This document shows positions 19,899 to 28,970 of a stretch of DNA of 54,047 nucleotides, piece after piece. The notes below the pieces were generated by a model that made no database searches, was not told the origin of the DNA, and saw only the letters and a program-made list of their open reading frames with translations. Made by a program: the position numbers and the translations under genes. The stretch comes from Chitinispirillaceae bacterium (lineage in GTDB: Bacteria; Fibrobacterota; Chitinivibrionia; Chitinivibrionales; Chitinispirillaceae). The stretch lies in contig JAFGNB010000355.1 in the NCBI GenBank assembly GCA_016927235.1, positions 1 through 54,047 of the forward strand, read 5' to 3'. Within the stretch, counting starts at the first letter, position 1. Each line of letters opens with the position of its first letter.

Positions 19899-20948
19899 AT
19901 GCCGCGCTTACCTCAGGTCATCGTTGCCGGCGCTTACCACACCGCTCCGCTTGATGCGGCGCTTATCAAAAACGTTAAAAGAAAATCGGGCAATTTTACT
20001 GACCATCGTTTCATGCTGATCGCATTTTTCTCCATTGCCGCCCACCTTGTTTTGATACTTTATATCAGAAACAAAGAACTCGCGCCGGTAAAAACGGTGA
20101 TCATTGAGGAAATCCCCGAACGGTTCGCCCAGTTGATCATCGAAAAACCGATTCCCAAAGCGGAACCCGTGAAAAAGACGGTTGAATCCAGCGCCGAGGC
20201 ACGAAAAAAAACAGTGGAAAAAACCGAGACGAAACCGATTTCCGGTCCCGTAACGCCGCAGCAACGCGCTCAGGCGCAGCGGTCGGTTGATAGGCGCGTC
20301 AGACGCGTTGAGGAAAAAATCCGGACGGTCGGGGTGCTCGGGATGCTCACTGGAGTGGGGACGACCGCCAAGGGTCCCGCCGTGGTCGACGTCCTCGGCT
20401 CCATAAAAGACCGCAAGGAAAGCAGTGTGGACCTTGAAGCAGCGCTTGAAAAAATGACCGGCCTGCAGAAAACGAAAAACTACGACGTCCTCGACAGAAA
20501 ACTTGTTAAAAGTAAAGATGTCGCCATTTCCCACCGTGAGGACATCGACGATCTTCTGGCGAGTGCACGCGGAGCAACAACGGTCGATCTCGCTAAAAAA
20601 GGCTCGTTCATCATCCAGAAACCCGAAAGCATCGAAGGAGCGGCTTCATCGAATGCGAAACGCGACAACGAGGCCATCAACGCCGTCGTTTCGTCCCACA
20701 AGGCAAGTATCCGTATGAGTTATGAAAAGTTCCTCAAGCGGGATCCGGTTCTTGCCGGAAAAATCACCGTACGATTTACGATCGCCGCTTCGGGAAGCGT
20801 CGCGATGGCGACCATAGTCGACAACACCACCGGCAACAAGATGCTCGAGGAGGAAATCCTCAGAAAAATAAGGATGTGGCATTTCGAGACGATTACCGAG
20901 GGCGATGTTACCGTCACGTATCCGTTCGTTTTCGCCCCCGCCAGTTGA
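19899..20948 (+). CDS. TonB-like protein with AgmX/PglI-type C-terminal domain
   Basis: A 349-residue periplasm-spanning protein: a short cytoplasmic part, a TM helix (RFMLIAFFSIAAHLVLILYI, about 37-56), a Pro/Lys/Glu-rich stretch (KPIPKAEPVKKT), and a C-terminal domain of about 95 residues (LAGKITVRFTIAASGSVAMA, then IRMWHFE and VTYPFVF). That ending matches the TonB-fold AgmX/PglI C-terminal domain known from myxobacterial gliding and sporulation proteins. I chose ATG at 19899, nine bases after GGGAGGG; ATG at 19890 overlaps the previous stop and is the alternative. It is the likely force-transmitting link between the ExbB/ExbD motor and the outer membrane. Confidence 0.88.
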   Translation: MPRLPQVIVAGAYHTAPLDAALIKNVKRKSGNFTDHRFMLIAFFSIAAHLVLILYIRNKELAPVKTVIIEEIPERFAQLIIEKPIPKAEPVKKTVESSAEARKKTVEKTETKPISGPVTPQQRAQAQRSVDRRVRRVEEKIRTVGVLGMLTGVGTTAKGPAVVDVLGSIKDRKESSVDLEAALEKMTGLQKTKNYDVLDRKLVKSKDVAISHREDIDDLLASARGATTVDLAKKGSFIIQKPESIEGAASSNAKRDNEAINAVVSSHKASIRMSYEKFLKRDPVLAGKITVRFTIAASGSVAMATIVDNTTGNKMLEEEILRKIRMWHFETITEGDVTVTYPFVFAPAS

Positions 20949-20979
20949 AACGTGCGGCGACTGTAAAGTAAGGAGTTTT

Positions 20980-21882
20980 ATGAAGGCGTATTTGTATCAT
21001 TTTCTCCTCATGGTCTGCATGCTCCCCCTCCCCCTTCTGGGGGTATCAATCATTAAAACCGGTGATGTACTCGATATTGTCGTGCTGCAGCACCCTGAAT
21101 TTTCGGGCCGCTACACCGTCAACGAGCACGGATCCATCGAATACCCGCTGCTTGGCGAAGAACCGGTCATCAATATCAGCGTGACCGAATTGATGAATGA
21201 TCTTACATTCCGGCTCGCACGCCATATCGATAATCCCCTTGTTCTTATCACCATAATTGAGAAGCCGGAAATTACCATTACCGTGCTCGGACAGGTGGTC
21301 AATCCGGGGCCTGTCAAAACCCTCGATGGCGCCTCGATTCAGGAGGTGCTCAACGGAGCCGGCGGTCCGACGCCGAGCAGGGCCGACCTGACGCGTATCA
21401 AGATCGTCCACAACGACAAATCGCGCACCCCCGACCTTTTTAATCTCGACTCATTTCTCGTCAATGGGAACGTCGACGACCTTCCGCTCCTGGAAGCGGA
21501 CGATATCGTCATCGTTCCGGCCGAGAAAAAATCACGTAAAGTCAAGGTGATCGGCTCCATCCAGAAGCCCGGCCTCTTTGAGCTTGAAGAAGCCATGAAT
21601 CTCTTTGAAGTGATTTATCTCGCAGGCGGCCCGACCGAAAAGGCCGACCTTTCCCGTGTCCGCCGATTTACACGCCAGGAAAACGGCGACGTCACCGAGG
21701 AGATCATCGATCTGCAGGGGTATATCGACAAAGGACGGATGGACAACATCCCCGACGTTATGGAAGGAGACGTCATTATCGTGTACGCAAAGTGGTTCGA
21801 TTGGAAAACGCTGTTAACGGTGCTCAATAATACGCTGCTCTTCATCGTCACCATCCAGGCATTCGCGGGAATTTTCAAATAA
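20980..21882 (+). CDS. Wza-like polysaccharide export protein
   Basis: A 300-residue protein with a signal sequence (core FLLMVCMLPLPLLG), a polysaccharide export (PES) domain at about 23-95 (IKTGDVLDIVVLQHPEFSG), then two SLBB domains (ITVLGQVVNPGPV and KVKVIGSIQKPGLFEL). It ends in a hydrophobic helix (about 275-297). Wza homologues form the channel through which capsule or exopolysaccharide crosses the periplasm and outer membrane. No lipobox Cys is seen. I chose ATG at 20980, five bases after AAGGAG. It follows the TonB-like gene by 31 bases and overlaps the kinase gene by TAATG. Confidence 0.9.
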   Translation: MKAYLYHFLLMVCMLPLPLLGVSIIKTGDVLDIVVLQHPEFSGRYTVNEHGSIEYPLLGEEPVINISVTELMNDLTFRLARHIDNPLVLITIIEKPEITITVLGQVVNPGPVKTLDGASIQEVLNGAGGPTPSRADLTRIKIVHNDKSRTPDLFNLDSFLVNGNVDDLPLLEADDIVIVPAEKKSRKVKVIGSIQKPGLFELEEAMNLFEVIYLAGGPTEKADLSRVRRFTRQENGDVTEEIIDLQGYIDKGRMDNIPDVMEGDVIIVYAKWFDWKTLLTVLNNTLLFIVTIQAFAGIFK

Positions 21883-24044
21883 TGGCGTTTTCCACCATTC
21901 AGCGGCTGCAGTCCCGTACCGGCATCAAGGATTATCTTTCCGTCGTTTTCAGGCGATGGATGGTCATCATTCTGTCGTTCGTGAGCGTCATGCTCTCGAC
22001 CTTTTATTACGCCGCACGCATCCCCGATACCTACGAATCTTTTTCGACCTTCGTCATCGAGGAACAGACTTCCTATGTCAATCAAATGGTCGGCACACCC
22101 GTCCGTTCGCTCAACTATTACGAAGGAATACTCAACAGCCGTACCTTCCAGGAAGCGGTCCTCGACAGCATCGACACCACGATTTTTACCGCCCATTTCC
22201 CCAAATACACACGGGAAAACATGCTGGAGTTCATTAACGGCAGCCTTACATTCCGAAAAACGACCTACGCTTCCTTTCTGCACCTTACCGCACGCGCGCC
22301 GACAAAAGAGCTCGCCTACGCGCTCGCCTCGGTCGGTACGGCGCTGTTCCGCGTCCGCTGCCTTGAGGTGACCAGCGAAGAATCCCGACGCGCAGTCGCC
22401 GAAATCGAAAAACAACTGTCGCTCATCCGCAACAACCTCGAGCAGGCGGAGCACGATTTCCGCAGTTTCAGCGACACCACCGGTCAGATCGAGGAGGGAA
22501 TGACTCCCGAACTGAAAACACTCACCGAGGCTTATGCGAACAGCCTCGCCCAGATCGGAATCAAAGAGGCCGATCTGGATGCGGAAAAAAAACAACTCTC
22601 GAAACTTGAGCGTAAAATCACCCCTGAAAACAATGCCCGATCGCCGGAATATTTACAGTTGCGAGCAAAACTGCGCGACCTTGAACGTGAGAAAATGCGT
22701 CTCGAGGGACTCGGGATCCGGTTATCGGGCATTTCGACGGTCGACCGGGAGATCCAGGATATCGAACAGCGGCTTTTAAAATTCAAACAGACGGGGAGGT
22801 CACCGCTCGATCCTGCCACCATGCACCAGTGGCAGGATTTGCGGAAATCGGTCATTGCAAAAGAGGGCGACCTTGAACTGTTCAAACGCCGCATGGAGTC
22901 GTATGAAAAATCAATCGCACGCTATAAAAAAGGAAATCCCGACATCCTTTCGAGGTCGCTTGAGCTTCTGAGGCTTAAACGTTCGAAGGAGGTCTATGAA
23001 AATCTTTACACCCTCCTGCTGGAAAAAGCGGAGGAAGAGCGTATTAAAAGCGCCTCAAGCAGCGTCGGTATAAAAATCGTCGACCTGCCGGTTATGCCGC
23101 ATAAACCGGTTCCCAAAAATCAGACGCAGCTGTACCTCGCCGGATTGCTTCTCGGATTGCTTCTGGGATTCGGCCTTGCATTTCTTATCGAGTTCAACGA
23201 TACGACAATCAAGTCCAACGACGATATCGAACGGTATATCGAGTTGCCGGTACTGGGTACGATCCCCCATATCGTGCATAATAAAAGGAGCGATATCGAA
23301 ATACGAAGACGTTCCTCCAAATCACACAAAGGAATGACCGTCACGCAATATCCGCGTCATGTATTCAATTTCGACGGCGATGACTCGGTAAGCACCGAAG
23401 CATACCGGTCGCTGCGCACCAATATTTTATTCGCAAGCCCCGATAAACCGCTGCAGGTGCTTGCCCTGACCAGTGCGGGCCCATCGGAAGGCAAGTCGCT
23501 CACCATCTCCAATCTGGCACTCGCCTATGCTCAACTGGGAAAGCGGACGCTGCTTGTGGATACCGACTTGCGTCGGCCGGTGCTGCATCATATCTTCAAC
23601 CAGCAGCGTGAACCCGGTTTTACCGACCTTTTCATCGCCAATCCGGATTATGATCGAATTATCAGAAAAGAGATCAGAAGCAATTTTTCGCTCATTTCCT
23701 CCGGTATTTTTACCCCTAATCCCGCCGAACTTCTCGGATCGCATAAAATGATACAACTCTTGGACTATTTCCGCAGCCATTACGACATGGTTTTTTTCGA
23801 TACGCCGCCCATCGTCGCGGTGACCGACGCAACGCTGCTCGGTACGAAAATGGACGGTTTGCTTATTGTCGTGAAGTCGCATTCAACCGATCGCGAAATT
23901 GTTTTGCGCGCCGCCAATATCCTCCGGAATGTGGGCGTTAAAATCGTCGGCACCGTTCTCAACGACATCAATTTATCTCACCGGTACTCGAGTTACGGCT
24001 ATTACAAATACTATTACCATTATTATAAAACGAAAAAAGAGTGA
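21882..24044 (+). CDS. Wzz/Wzc-type chain-length protein with tyrosine kinase domain
   Basis: A 720-residue inner-membrane protein. Residues 1-430 are the Wzz-type part, with TM1 at about 27-44, a long periplasmic coiled coil, and TM2 at about 413-433 (LYLAGLLLGLLLGFGLAFLI). The cytoplasmic BY-kinase has Walker A SAGPSEGKS near 530, Walker A' LLVDTDLRRP near 555 and Walker B MVFFDTPP near 635. The C-terminus has nine tyrosines within 14 residues, the autophosphorylation cluster of Wzc/CapB kinases. Phosphorylation cycles control polysaccharide polymerisation and export with the Wza partner just upstream. Unlike the split CapA/CapB form, both parts are in one chain. Confidence 0.95.
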   Translation: MAFSTIQRLQSRTGIKDYLSVVFRRWMVIILSFVSVMLSTFYYAARIPDTYESFSTFVIEEQTSYVNQMVGTPVRSLNYYEGILNSRTFQEAVLDSIDTTIFTAHFPKYTRENMLEFINGSLTFRKTTYASFLHLTARAPTKELAYALASVGTALFRVRCLEVTSEESRRAVAEIEKQLSLIRNNLEQAEHDFRSFSDTTGQIEEGMTPELKTLTEAYANSLAQIGIKEADLDAEKKQLSKLERKITPENNARSPEYLQLRAKLRDLEREKMRLEGLGIRLSGISTVDREIQDIEQRLLKFKQTGRSPLDPATMHQWQDLRKSVIAKEGDLELFKRRMESYEKSIARYKKGNPDILSRSLELLRLKRSKEVYENLYTLLLEKAEEERIKSASSSVGIKIVDLPVMPHKPVPKNQTQLYLAGLLLGLLLGFGLAFLIEFNDTTIKSNDDIERYIELPVLGTIPHIVHNKRSDIEIRRRSSKSHKGMTVTQYPRHVFNFDGDDSVSTEAYRSLRTNILFASPDKPLQVLALTSAGPSEGKSLTISNLALAYAQLGKRTLLVDTDLRRPVLHHIFNQQREPGFTDLFIANPDYDRIIRKEIRSNFSLISSGIFTPNPAELLGSHKMIQLLDYFRSHYDMVFFDTPPIVAVTDATLLGTKMDGLLIVVKSHSTDREIVLRAANILRNVGVKIVGTVLNDINLSHRYSSYGYYKYYYHYYKTKKE

Positions 24045-24049
24045 CCGCG

Positions 24050-27001
24050 ATGCAGCAGGAGCACTTTGAACGATGCTTCTCCCGCCGGAAGCATCAATCG
24101 GGTCATTGGCATACGACTGACATTTCCGCAGTGAATCCGCTCGTACGATGGTTAGTGATTCAGCTCTCCTTCAAACACCGTGAGCTTGATGCATTTTCAA
24201 AGCGCTGTTTTCCCTGTGCGACCGTTGTTGATTTCGGTGCCGGCACCGGATCGTACAGCCGCTTCTTTCTGCAGCGCCGCGACGCCGCCGTCGTCGCTGT
24301 CGACTGGTCGCCCGAGGCGCTGCAGGCGATAGGGCCTCCCCCGAGGGGAAAAATCCTTCCGGTGTGCGCCGATCTTCATTATCTCCCGATCAAATCATCC
24401 ACCATTGACGGGCTCTTTTCGATCGATACTCTCGGCCATCTGCACCATCAGGAGAAAGCGCTCGATGAGATCAACCGTATCTGCCGCAGCGGAGCGCCGC
24501 TGTTCCTGCACAGCGAATGCTCCGATTACCAGCAGCGCTGGCCCGATCGCCGGTTGTTGGAAAAAACCGGTCATGATCCCATTGCCGCCCTCGACGGCCA
24601 TGTTGCCGTGCGACCGGCGAACGCCATGCATTCGCTTTACGAACAGCGGTTTACGGTGCTGCAGTTTTTCAGCCCGGCGGGAATTTTCGGGTGGTTTCTC
24701 GGCTATCCTGAAAAATATAAGCGCGCTTTACGGGCCGCCCGGATGTTCATCCCCGCTTTGTTTGCAGGCGGCGCAGCACTTGTTAAACATCTTCCGGGCA
24801 TGAAGACTGTCTTCCGCTGTAGTAATATGTTCACGAATCGGATCGAACTATTTCTTGGTATCGAGGGCGGCGGATCATGCTTTGCACAGTGTCGTCGCAC
24901 CATTCCTGAATCCCGTAAGGTGGGTTCCTATGTTCCATCCATTGACGTCGTCATTCCGACATACCGGCGTTCCTCGCTTCTCCCCTCGCTTATTACCGCC
25001 CTTGCCGGGCAGTGCACCGACAATGACCGTATCTTTGTCGTCTGGCAGGGAAACGATCCGCCTGCAGTCAGCGGCAGCGCACGGGTTTTTCTGTTGCACC
25101 GCAAAAAGCCCAACCTTCCCGCGGCGCGCAACATGGGCCTCGCCGCAGGCGGTAACCCGATTGTCCTTTATCTTGACGATGATTGTACCGTCCAGGACGG
25201 TCTTCTCGATGGACACCGAACCGGTTATGCCGTTGCCGGTGTCGGCGCAGTGGGCGGATATATCAATGACCCCCTGTTTCCGCCGGCGGCCGAACTGCCG
25301 TCGTGGTTCGACGTTACCACCGGAGAGCTGCGGCAGCATTTCGCCCTTGCACACAGCGGACCCGCCATTTCGGTCATGGGGGCAAACATGTCGTTTTGCC
25401 GGAGTACCCTCGAATCGATCGACGGTTTCGATCCCCACTACCGCCGCAATGCTCTTTTTGAGGAGATCGATGTATCGTTCAGGCTGCTCCATGCAGGTTA
25501 TACCATTCACTACTGTGCATCGGCGCGAGTCACCCACCATCGCAACCCAGAAGGAGGCTGCCGCTCCGACGGGAGAAGCCGTAACCTCTTCCATACATTT
25601 GCCAATGTCGCCTATTTTGCCTGCACCTACGCACCATTAAACGACCTTCGCACCTGGATCAGATTCTGGAAATATCGTCTCGAATACCTCTCCCGATCGG
25701 TGGGAAATGCATCGATGGAGGCAACAATAAGACATGATCCGCGGCTGGTTATTGCCGGTCTGGCGGGGGCGGTTGCGGGAATCGCCCGCTTTGCGGTCTA
25801 TGGGAAACGCACCGGACTTCCCGATGCGGTAATCGATGCGCATCGCCGGTGGCGGCTTCACCGGCGAGTGAAGGCCGGATGGATCTACCCGCACCGTGAC
25901 CGCTGCGGCATTGCGCGCTACTCCCTTGACTATATAGAAGCTCTGTCCGGAGCGGCGGAGGTGGTGGATATCGACCCCCGGTGGTGGACGTCCGACCGTA
26001 AAAGGTTCCGCCGCGCCCTGGACAATTGCGATCTCCTTCATATCCAATACGATACCGCTGCATTTATCCGCCGCGGACGAGAGTTCTACACGACGATGCT
26101 GCAGGGAGTCGCCGTCCCCGTCATCGTCACCCTCCACGAGGTCTACGACGAGGACCCGGCGGTTTTTCCGCGGTCCCGCTTGACGGGGTTGTTTCCCCTG
26201 CTGCAGTTCAGGCGGTTCGTCTGGGATGTGCGGCACCCGGTGCAGCGCGCTTTTCAAGGCCACCTGCGCCGCTGCTTCGGCGCCCTCCGCATACTTATCC
26301 ATCATCGGTATCATGCGGATATTCTTGTCGATAAAGGCGTGGACGCATCGCTGCTGCAGGTGCTCCCGCACCCGGTTAAAAGGATCGCACCTTTGCGCCC
26401 ATTCGCCTTTTCCGGATTGCCATGCGTACATCTCGGTACATCCGGTTTCATCAACCCCGCCTATGATTACGACCTTCTTTTTGTCGTACTCGAACGAATG
26501 GGCCGTCCATGGACGTTTTCGTGGATCGGTGGAATACGCACCGCCGATCAACAACCGTTCCATGACGCACTGATTGCCCGCATCGCACAACGGGGATGGC
26601 AGAACTGTTTCCATATCACCGGATGGGTTCCCGAAGAGCAAATGCCTTCACGGCTTTCGGACATCGACATCGTCCTTGCGTTGTTTAAAAACCGTAGTTC
26701 GTCAGGAAGCATCGCCCGTGCATTGGGGGCATGCAAACCGGTGATCGCGACGGCGATTCCTTTGACAAAGGAAATCTTCTCGGAGGGGACGGCAATCAAT
26801 ACGCCCGGTGCAGACGAACCTCCCCTTTTTCTCACACCGGCGAATGCCGATGAAGTTGTTGCCCGGATCGACAGGCTGCTGACCGATACCGATTCCCGCT
26901 TTCGTCTGTATCGCGGTTTGTCGCGGTATGTTGAAACGGTTTCCTTTGAAAAAATGGCGTCACGCCTTGTCGGTCTTTATCGCGAAAGCGTATGTATATG
27001 A
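24050..27001 (+). CDS. Three-domain methyltransferase-GT2-GT4 protein
   Basis: A protein of about 983 residues with three enzyme-like parts. The first is a class I SAM methyltransferase, with motif I VVDFGAGTGSYS near 60-70 and post-I VVAVDWS. A family 2 glycosyltransferase follows from about 298 (IDVVIPTYRRSSLLPSLI, LPAARNMGLA, LYLDDDC and the EEIDVSFR acceptor-site pattern). From about 610 there is a GT4-like glycosyltransferase (WIYPHRDRCGIARYSLDY, later HITGWVPEEQMP and ALGACKPVIA). It probably builds and caps the exported polysaccharide in the cytosol. I prefer ATG 24050 after AAGAGTGA; GTG 24041, overlapping the kinase stop, is the alternative. The classical EX7E of the GT4 part is not obvious (FKNRSSSGSIARALG). 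Confidence 0.88.
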   Translation: MQQEHFERCFSRRKHQSGHWHTTDISAVNPLVRWLVIQLSFKHRELDAFSKRCFPCATVVDFGAGTGSYSRFFLQRRDAAVVAVDWSPEALQAIGPPPRGKILPVCADLHYLPIKSSTIDGLFSIDTLGHLHHQEKALDEINRICRSGAPLFLHSECSDYQQRWPDRRLLEKTGHDPIAALDGHVAVRPANAMHSLYEQRFTVLQFFSPAGIFGWFLGYPEKYKRALRAARMFIPALFAGGAALVKHLPGMKTVFRCSNMFTNRIELFLGIEGGGSCFAQCRRTIPESRKVGSYVPSIDVVIPTYRRSSLLPSLITALAGQCTDNDRIFVVWQGNDPPAVSGSARVFLLHRKKPNLPAARNMGLAAGGNPIVLYLDDDCTVQDGLLDGHRTGYAVAGVGAVGGYINDPLFPPAAELPSWFDVTTGELRQHFALAHSGPAISVMGANMSFCRSTLESIDGFDPHYRRNALFEEIDVSFRLLHAGYTIHYCASARVTHHRNPEGGCRSDGRSRNLFHTFANVAYFACTYAPLNDLRTWIRFWKYRLEYLSRSVGNASMEATIRHDPRLVIAGLAGAVAGIARFAVYGKRTGLPDAVIDAHRRWRLHRRVKAGWIYPHRDRCGIARYSLDYIEALSGAAEVVDIDPRWWTSDRKRFRRALDNCDLLHIQYDTAAFIRRGREFYTTMLQGVAVPVIVTLHEVYDEDPAVFPRSRLTGLFPLLQFRRFVWDVRHPVQRAFQGHLRRCFGALRILIHHRYHADILVDKGVDASLLQVLPHPVKRIAPLRPFAFSGLPCVHLGTSGFINPAYDYDLLFVVLERMGRPWTFSWIGGIRTADQQPFHDALIARIAQRGWQNCFHITGWVPEEQMPSRLSDIDIVLALFKNRSSSGSIARALGACKPVIATAIPLTKEIFSEGTAINTPGADEPPLFLTPANADEVVARIDRLLTDTDSRFRLYRGLSRYVETVSFEKMASRLVGLYRESVCI

Positions 27002-28095
27002 ATATTCTTTGGGACCTGCGCCTTTTTTCATACGGTTATCGCGACCGCGGCATCGGTACCTGGTGCCGCAGTGTTGCCGCTTCTATCCTGAAGGTGCATC
27101 CGGGTTGCCGCTTGTTCCTGTGGGGAGACCGCGCCGCCGTTCCGGCTGCACTCCATGCCGATTCGTCCGTCTGGATTCCCTATCGGAAAGGCTCATGGGA
27201 GAGCAGCATTTTGATCCTTCCCTGGCTGGCCCTTCGCCACCGCATTGATCTGCTCCATTACTGGGTGGCGCTTGGACCGCTGCAGTCGATCGGTATTGCG
27301 CCGTTTGCCCCATGCCCCTCGATTGCCACCGTGCATGATATGGGTGTCGAGCTATGGAACACTCCCTATGGCAATTATGTCAGATCAACCGCCTACTGGT
27401 CAATGCAAAAACGTTTCTTTTCATCAATCAATGGAATCATTGCGAACTCCAAAGCCACGATGGAGGATCTCTTACAAACCGTTTCCACGGCCACGGGTGT
27501 TCGTGACGTCGTTTACATGCCGTTGATCCATACTTTACCGCAGCCCACGGCCACAATGCAACGCGGCACCTTTTTCATCACCCTCGGCGGAGGCATCCAT
27601 AAAAACTGCAGCCGCGTCGTCGCCGCTTTCACTCGCGTCAAGGCACGTCATCCGGCGTACCGCCTCATCATCCTCGGCGCTGTCAATCCCGCCGAAGAGT
27701 CACTCGCCGCTCTTCACGAGGGCGTGACGGTGGAGACGTCGATGGAACGGTACGGGGAGTATCTTCATACCTCCAGCGGCCTGCTTTTCTGCTCCCTTTA
27801 TGAAGGTCTCGGTATCCCTCCCCTCGAAGCCATGCTGCAGGGATGCCCGCTCCTGCTCTCGGCGATCGCCCCTCTGCACGAGACATGCTCCGGAGCGGCA
27901 CGATTTGCCGATCCCCGTTCCATCGAGCAGATTGCGGAAGGAATCGAAGCACTTATTGCCGATACGGCGTTGTGGGCCGCTCGGTCGCTTGCGGGTGCAA
28001 AGGCATATCGTATGTTAAGCGATGACGCACCCGACCGCTGTCTGCGCATGTATGAACGATTGACCGGGAAAACCGTGGCACGTCGGGCGCCCTGA
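26998..28095 (+). CDS. GT4-family glycosyltransferase
   Basis: A 365-residue GT-B glycosyltransferase. The N-terminal half has the nucleotide-fold start MNILWDLRLFSYGYRDRGIG, close in wording to the GT4 part of the preceding protein. The donor-binding half has ITLGGGIHKNCSR, LIILGAVN and the EGLGIPPLEAMLQGCPLL motif with both glutamates of the EX7E pattern. Such enzymes transfer a sugar from a nucleotide donor with retention of configuration. The start at 26998 overlaps the previous stop as ATGA; ATG at 26992 is equally in frame. It is the last gene of the export/glycosyltransferase operon. No flippase, polymerase or priming transferase lies in the window, so those must be elsewhere. Confidence 0.88.
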   Translation: MNILWDLRLFSYGYRDRGIGTWCRSVAASILKVHPGCRLFLWGDRAAVPAALHADSSVWIPYRKGSWESSILILPWLALRHRIDLLHYWVALGPLQSIGIAPFAPCPSIATVHDMGVELWNTPYGNYVRSTAYWSMQKRFFSSINGIIANSKATMEDLLQTVSTATGVRDVVYMPLIHTLPQPTATMQRGTFFITLGGGIHKNCSRVVAAFTRVKARHPAYRLIILGAVNPAEESLAALHEGVTVETSMERYGEYLHTSSGLLFCSLYEGLGIPPLEAMLQGCPLLLSAIAPLHETCSGAARFADPRSIEQIAEGIEALIADTALWAARSLAGAKAYRMLSDDAPDRCLRMYERLTGKTVARRAP

Positions 28096-28242
28096 TCACC
28101 CTCACCTCCGGAAGGGCGGCCATGACCCGTATATTTGTTAACCGAAAAGTCATCCTCCGGGATTATCGAAAAAACAACGGCATACTTTCCGGGAAAGAAC
28201 CGCTACTGTATGCTCTTCACCGTGAGCAGCGGCGACATCGGA

Positions 28243-28842
28243 TCAAAACGTGAAGAAGAAACCGACGGATAAACCGCGTTGTGTAATAATATTGAAATTG
28301 ATATCTCTATTGAAGCGGTTTTCATTGATGTGAGTGTAATCCAAACTTATCTCGGCAAGGACCGGACTGGCACGTAGAAAGAAGTGGTCATTAAAACAAA
28401 AGTCGATATTTGCAGGGGCATTGAGCGCGACGGCAAGTGAATACTCGTCGCTGTCGCCCGGGAATGTCTGTCCGAAGTAGAATTGAGGGCCAAGTGAAAA
28501 TCGCAGAACATCACCCCGGATAAGGCGAAAATAGAGACCGCAGCCGAGGTTGTAGCCGGCGCTCCAGCTTTCCTGAGTGAGGTCGTCATCCTGGTAGCGG
28601 TTCTGGCGGTAAAATGTGAACCCCCCAAAAGGGGCAATTTCAATATTATCCATAACGACAATAACAGCCGTCGGCTGAACGTCCAGATTATATTCAAAGG
28701 TACTGAAATCGTTATTCGCATTCTGACTGTTTGCCTGCCGGTCATTATGCATGCGGGAGTTAAAATTCATCCCGATCGATACTTCAGCCAACGATTGAAA
28801 GGCTACAATCAAAACGAAGCAGCAGATTAACAAACATTTCAT
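28243..28842 (-). CDS. Small outer-membrane beta-barrel-like protein
   Basis: A 199-residue protein with a signal peptide (CLLICCFVLIVAFQSLAE). Amphipathic strands with aromatic ends follow: IEIAPFGGFTFYRQN, YNLGCGLYFRLIRG, FSLGPQFYFGQTFP, and a final GLSVGFFFTF that ends in Phe as typical for BAM-inserted barrels. The size suggests eight strands, as in OmpX/OmpA-type barrels. The function is unknown. It is transcribed toward the glycosyltransferase operon, whose end it faces at 147 bases. In that gap an ATG at 28122 opens a 43-codon frame that I do not trust. Confidence 0.78.
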   Translation of the reverse strand: MKCLLICCFVLIVAFQSLAEVSIGMNFNSRMHNDRQANSQNANNDFSTFEYNLDVQPTAVIVVMDNIEIAPFGGFTFYRQNRYQDDDLTQESWSAGYNLGCGLYFRLIRGDVLRFSLGPQFYFGQTFPGDSDEYSLAVALNAPANIDFCFNDHFFLRASPVLAEISLDYTHINENRFNRDINFNIITQRGLSVGFFFTF

Positions 28843-28970
28843 AGGAAATCCCGCTTTCTATGAAAAGAGGAGAACGTGGTTGGGCTGGTACTATGCCTGA
28901 ATAATAGGAATTTACTGCCTGCATCGCAGGGCGTCAAGAAGAAGCATGATCACGGGAGCTTCAAGCAGCC

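Noticed and set aside
21615-22595. A 326-codon minus-strand frame opposite the Wza/Wzc genes
   Set aside because: It crosses the boundary of two well-supported genes on the other strand and has no family signature.
25637-26641. A 334-codon minus-strand frame opposite the three-domain glycosyltransferase
   Set aside because: It is antisense to the GT4 domain, whose motifs are clear, and has no motif of its own.
28122-28253. A 43-codon frame after the last glycosyltransferase gene
   Set aside because: It has no clear ribosome site, no recognisable fold and runs into the convergent barrel gene; chance is the simpler account.
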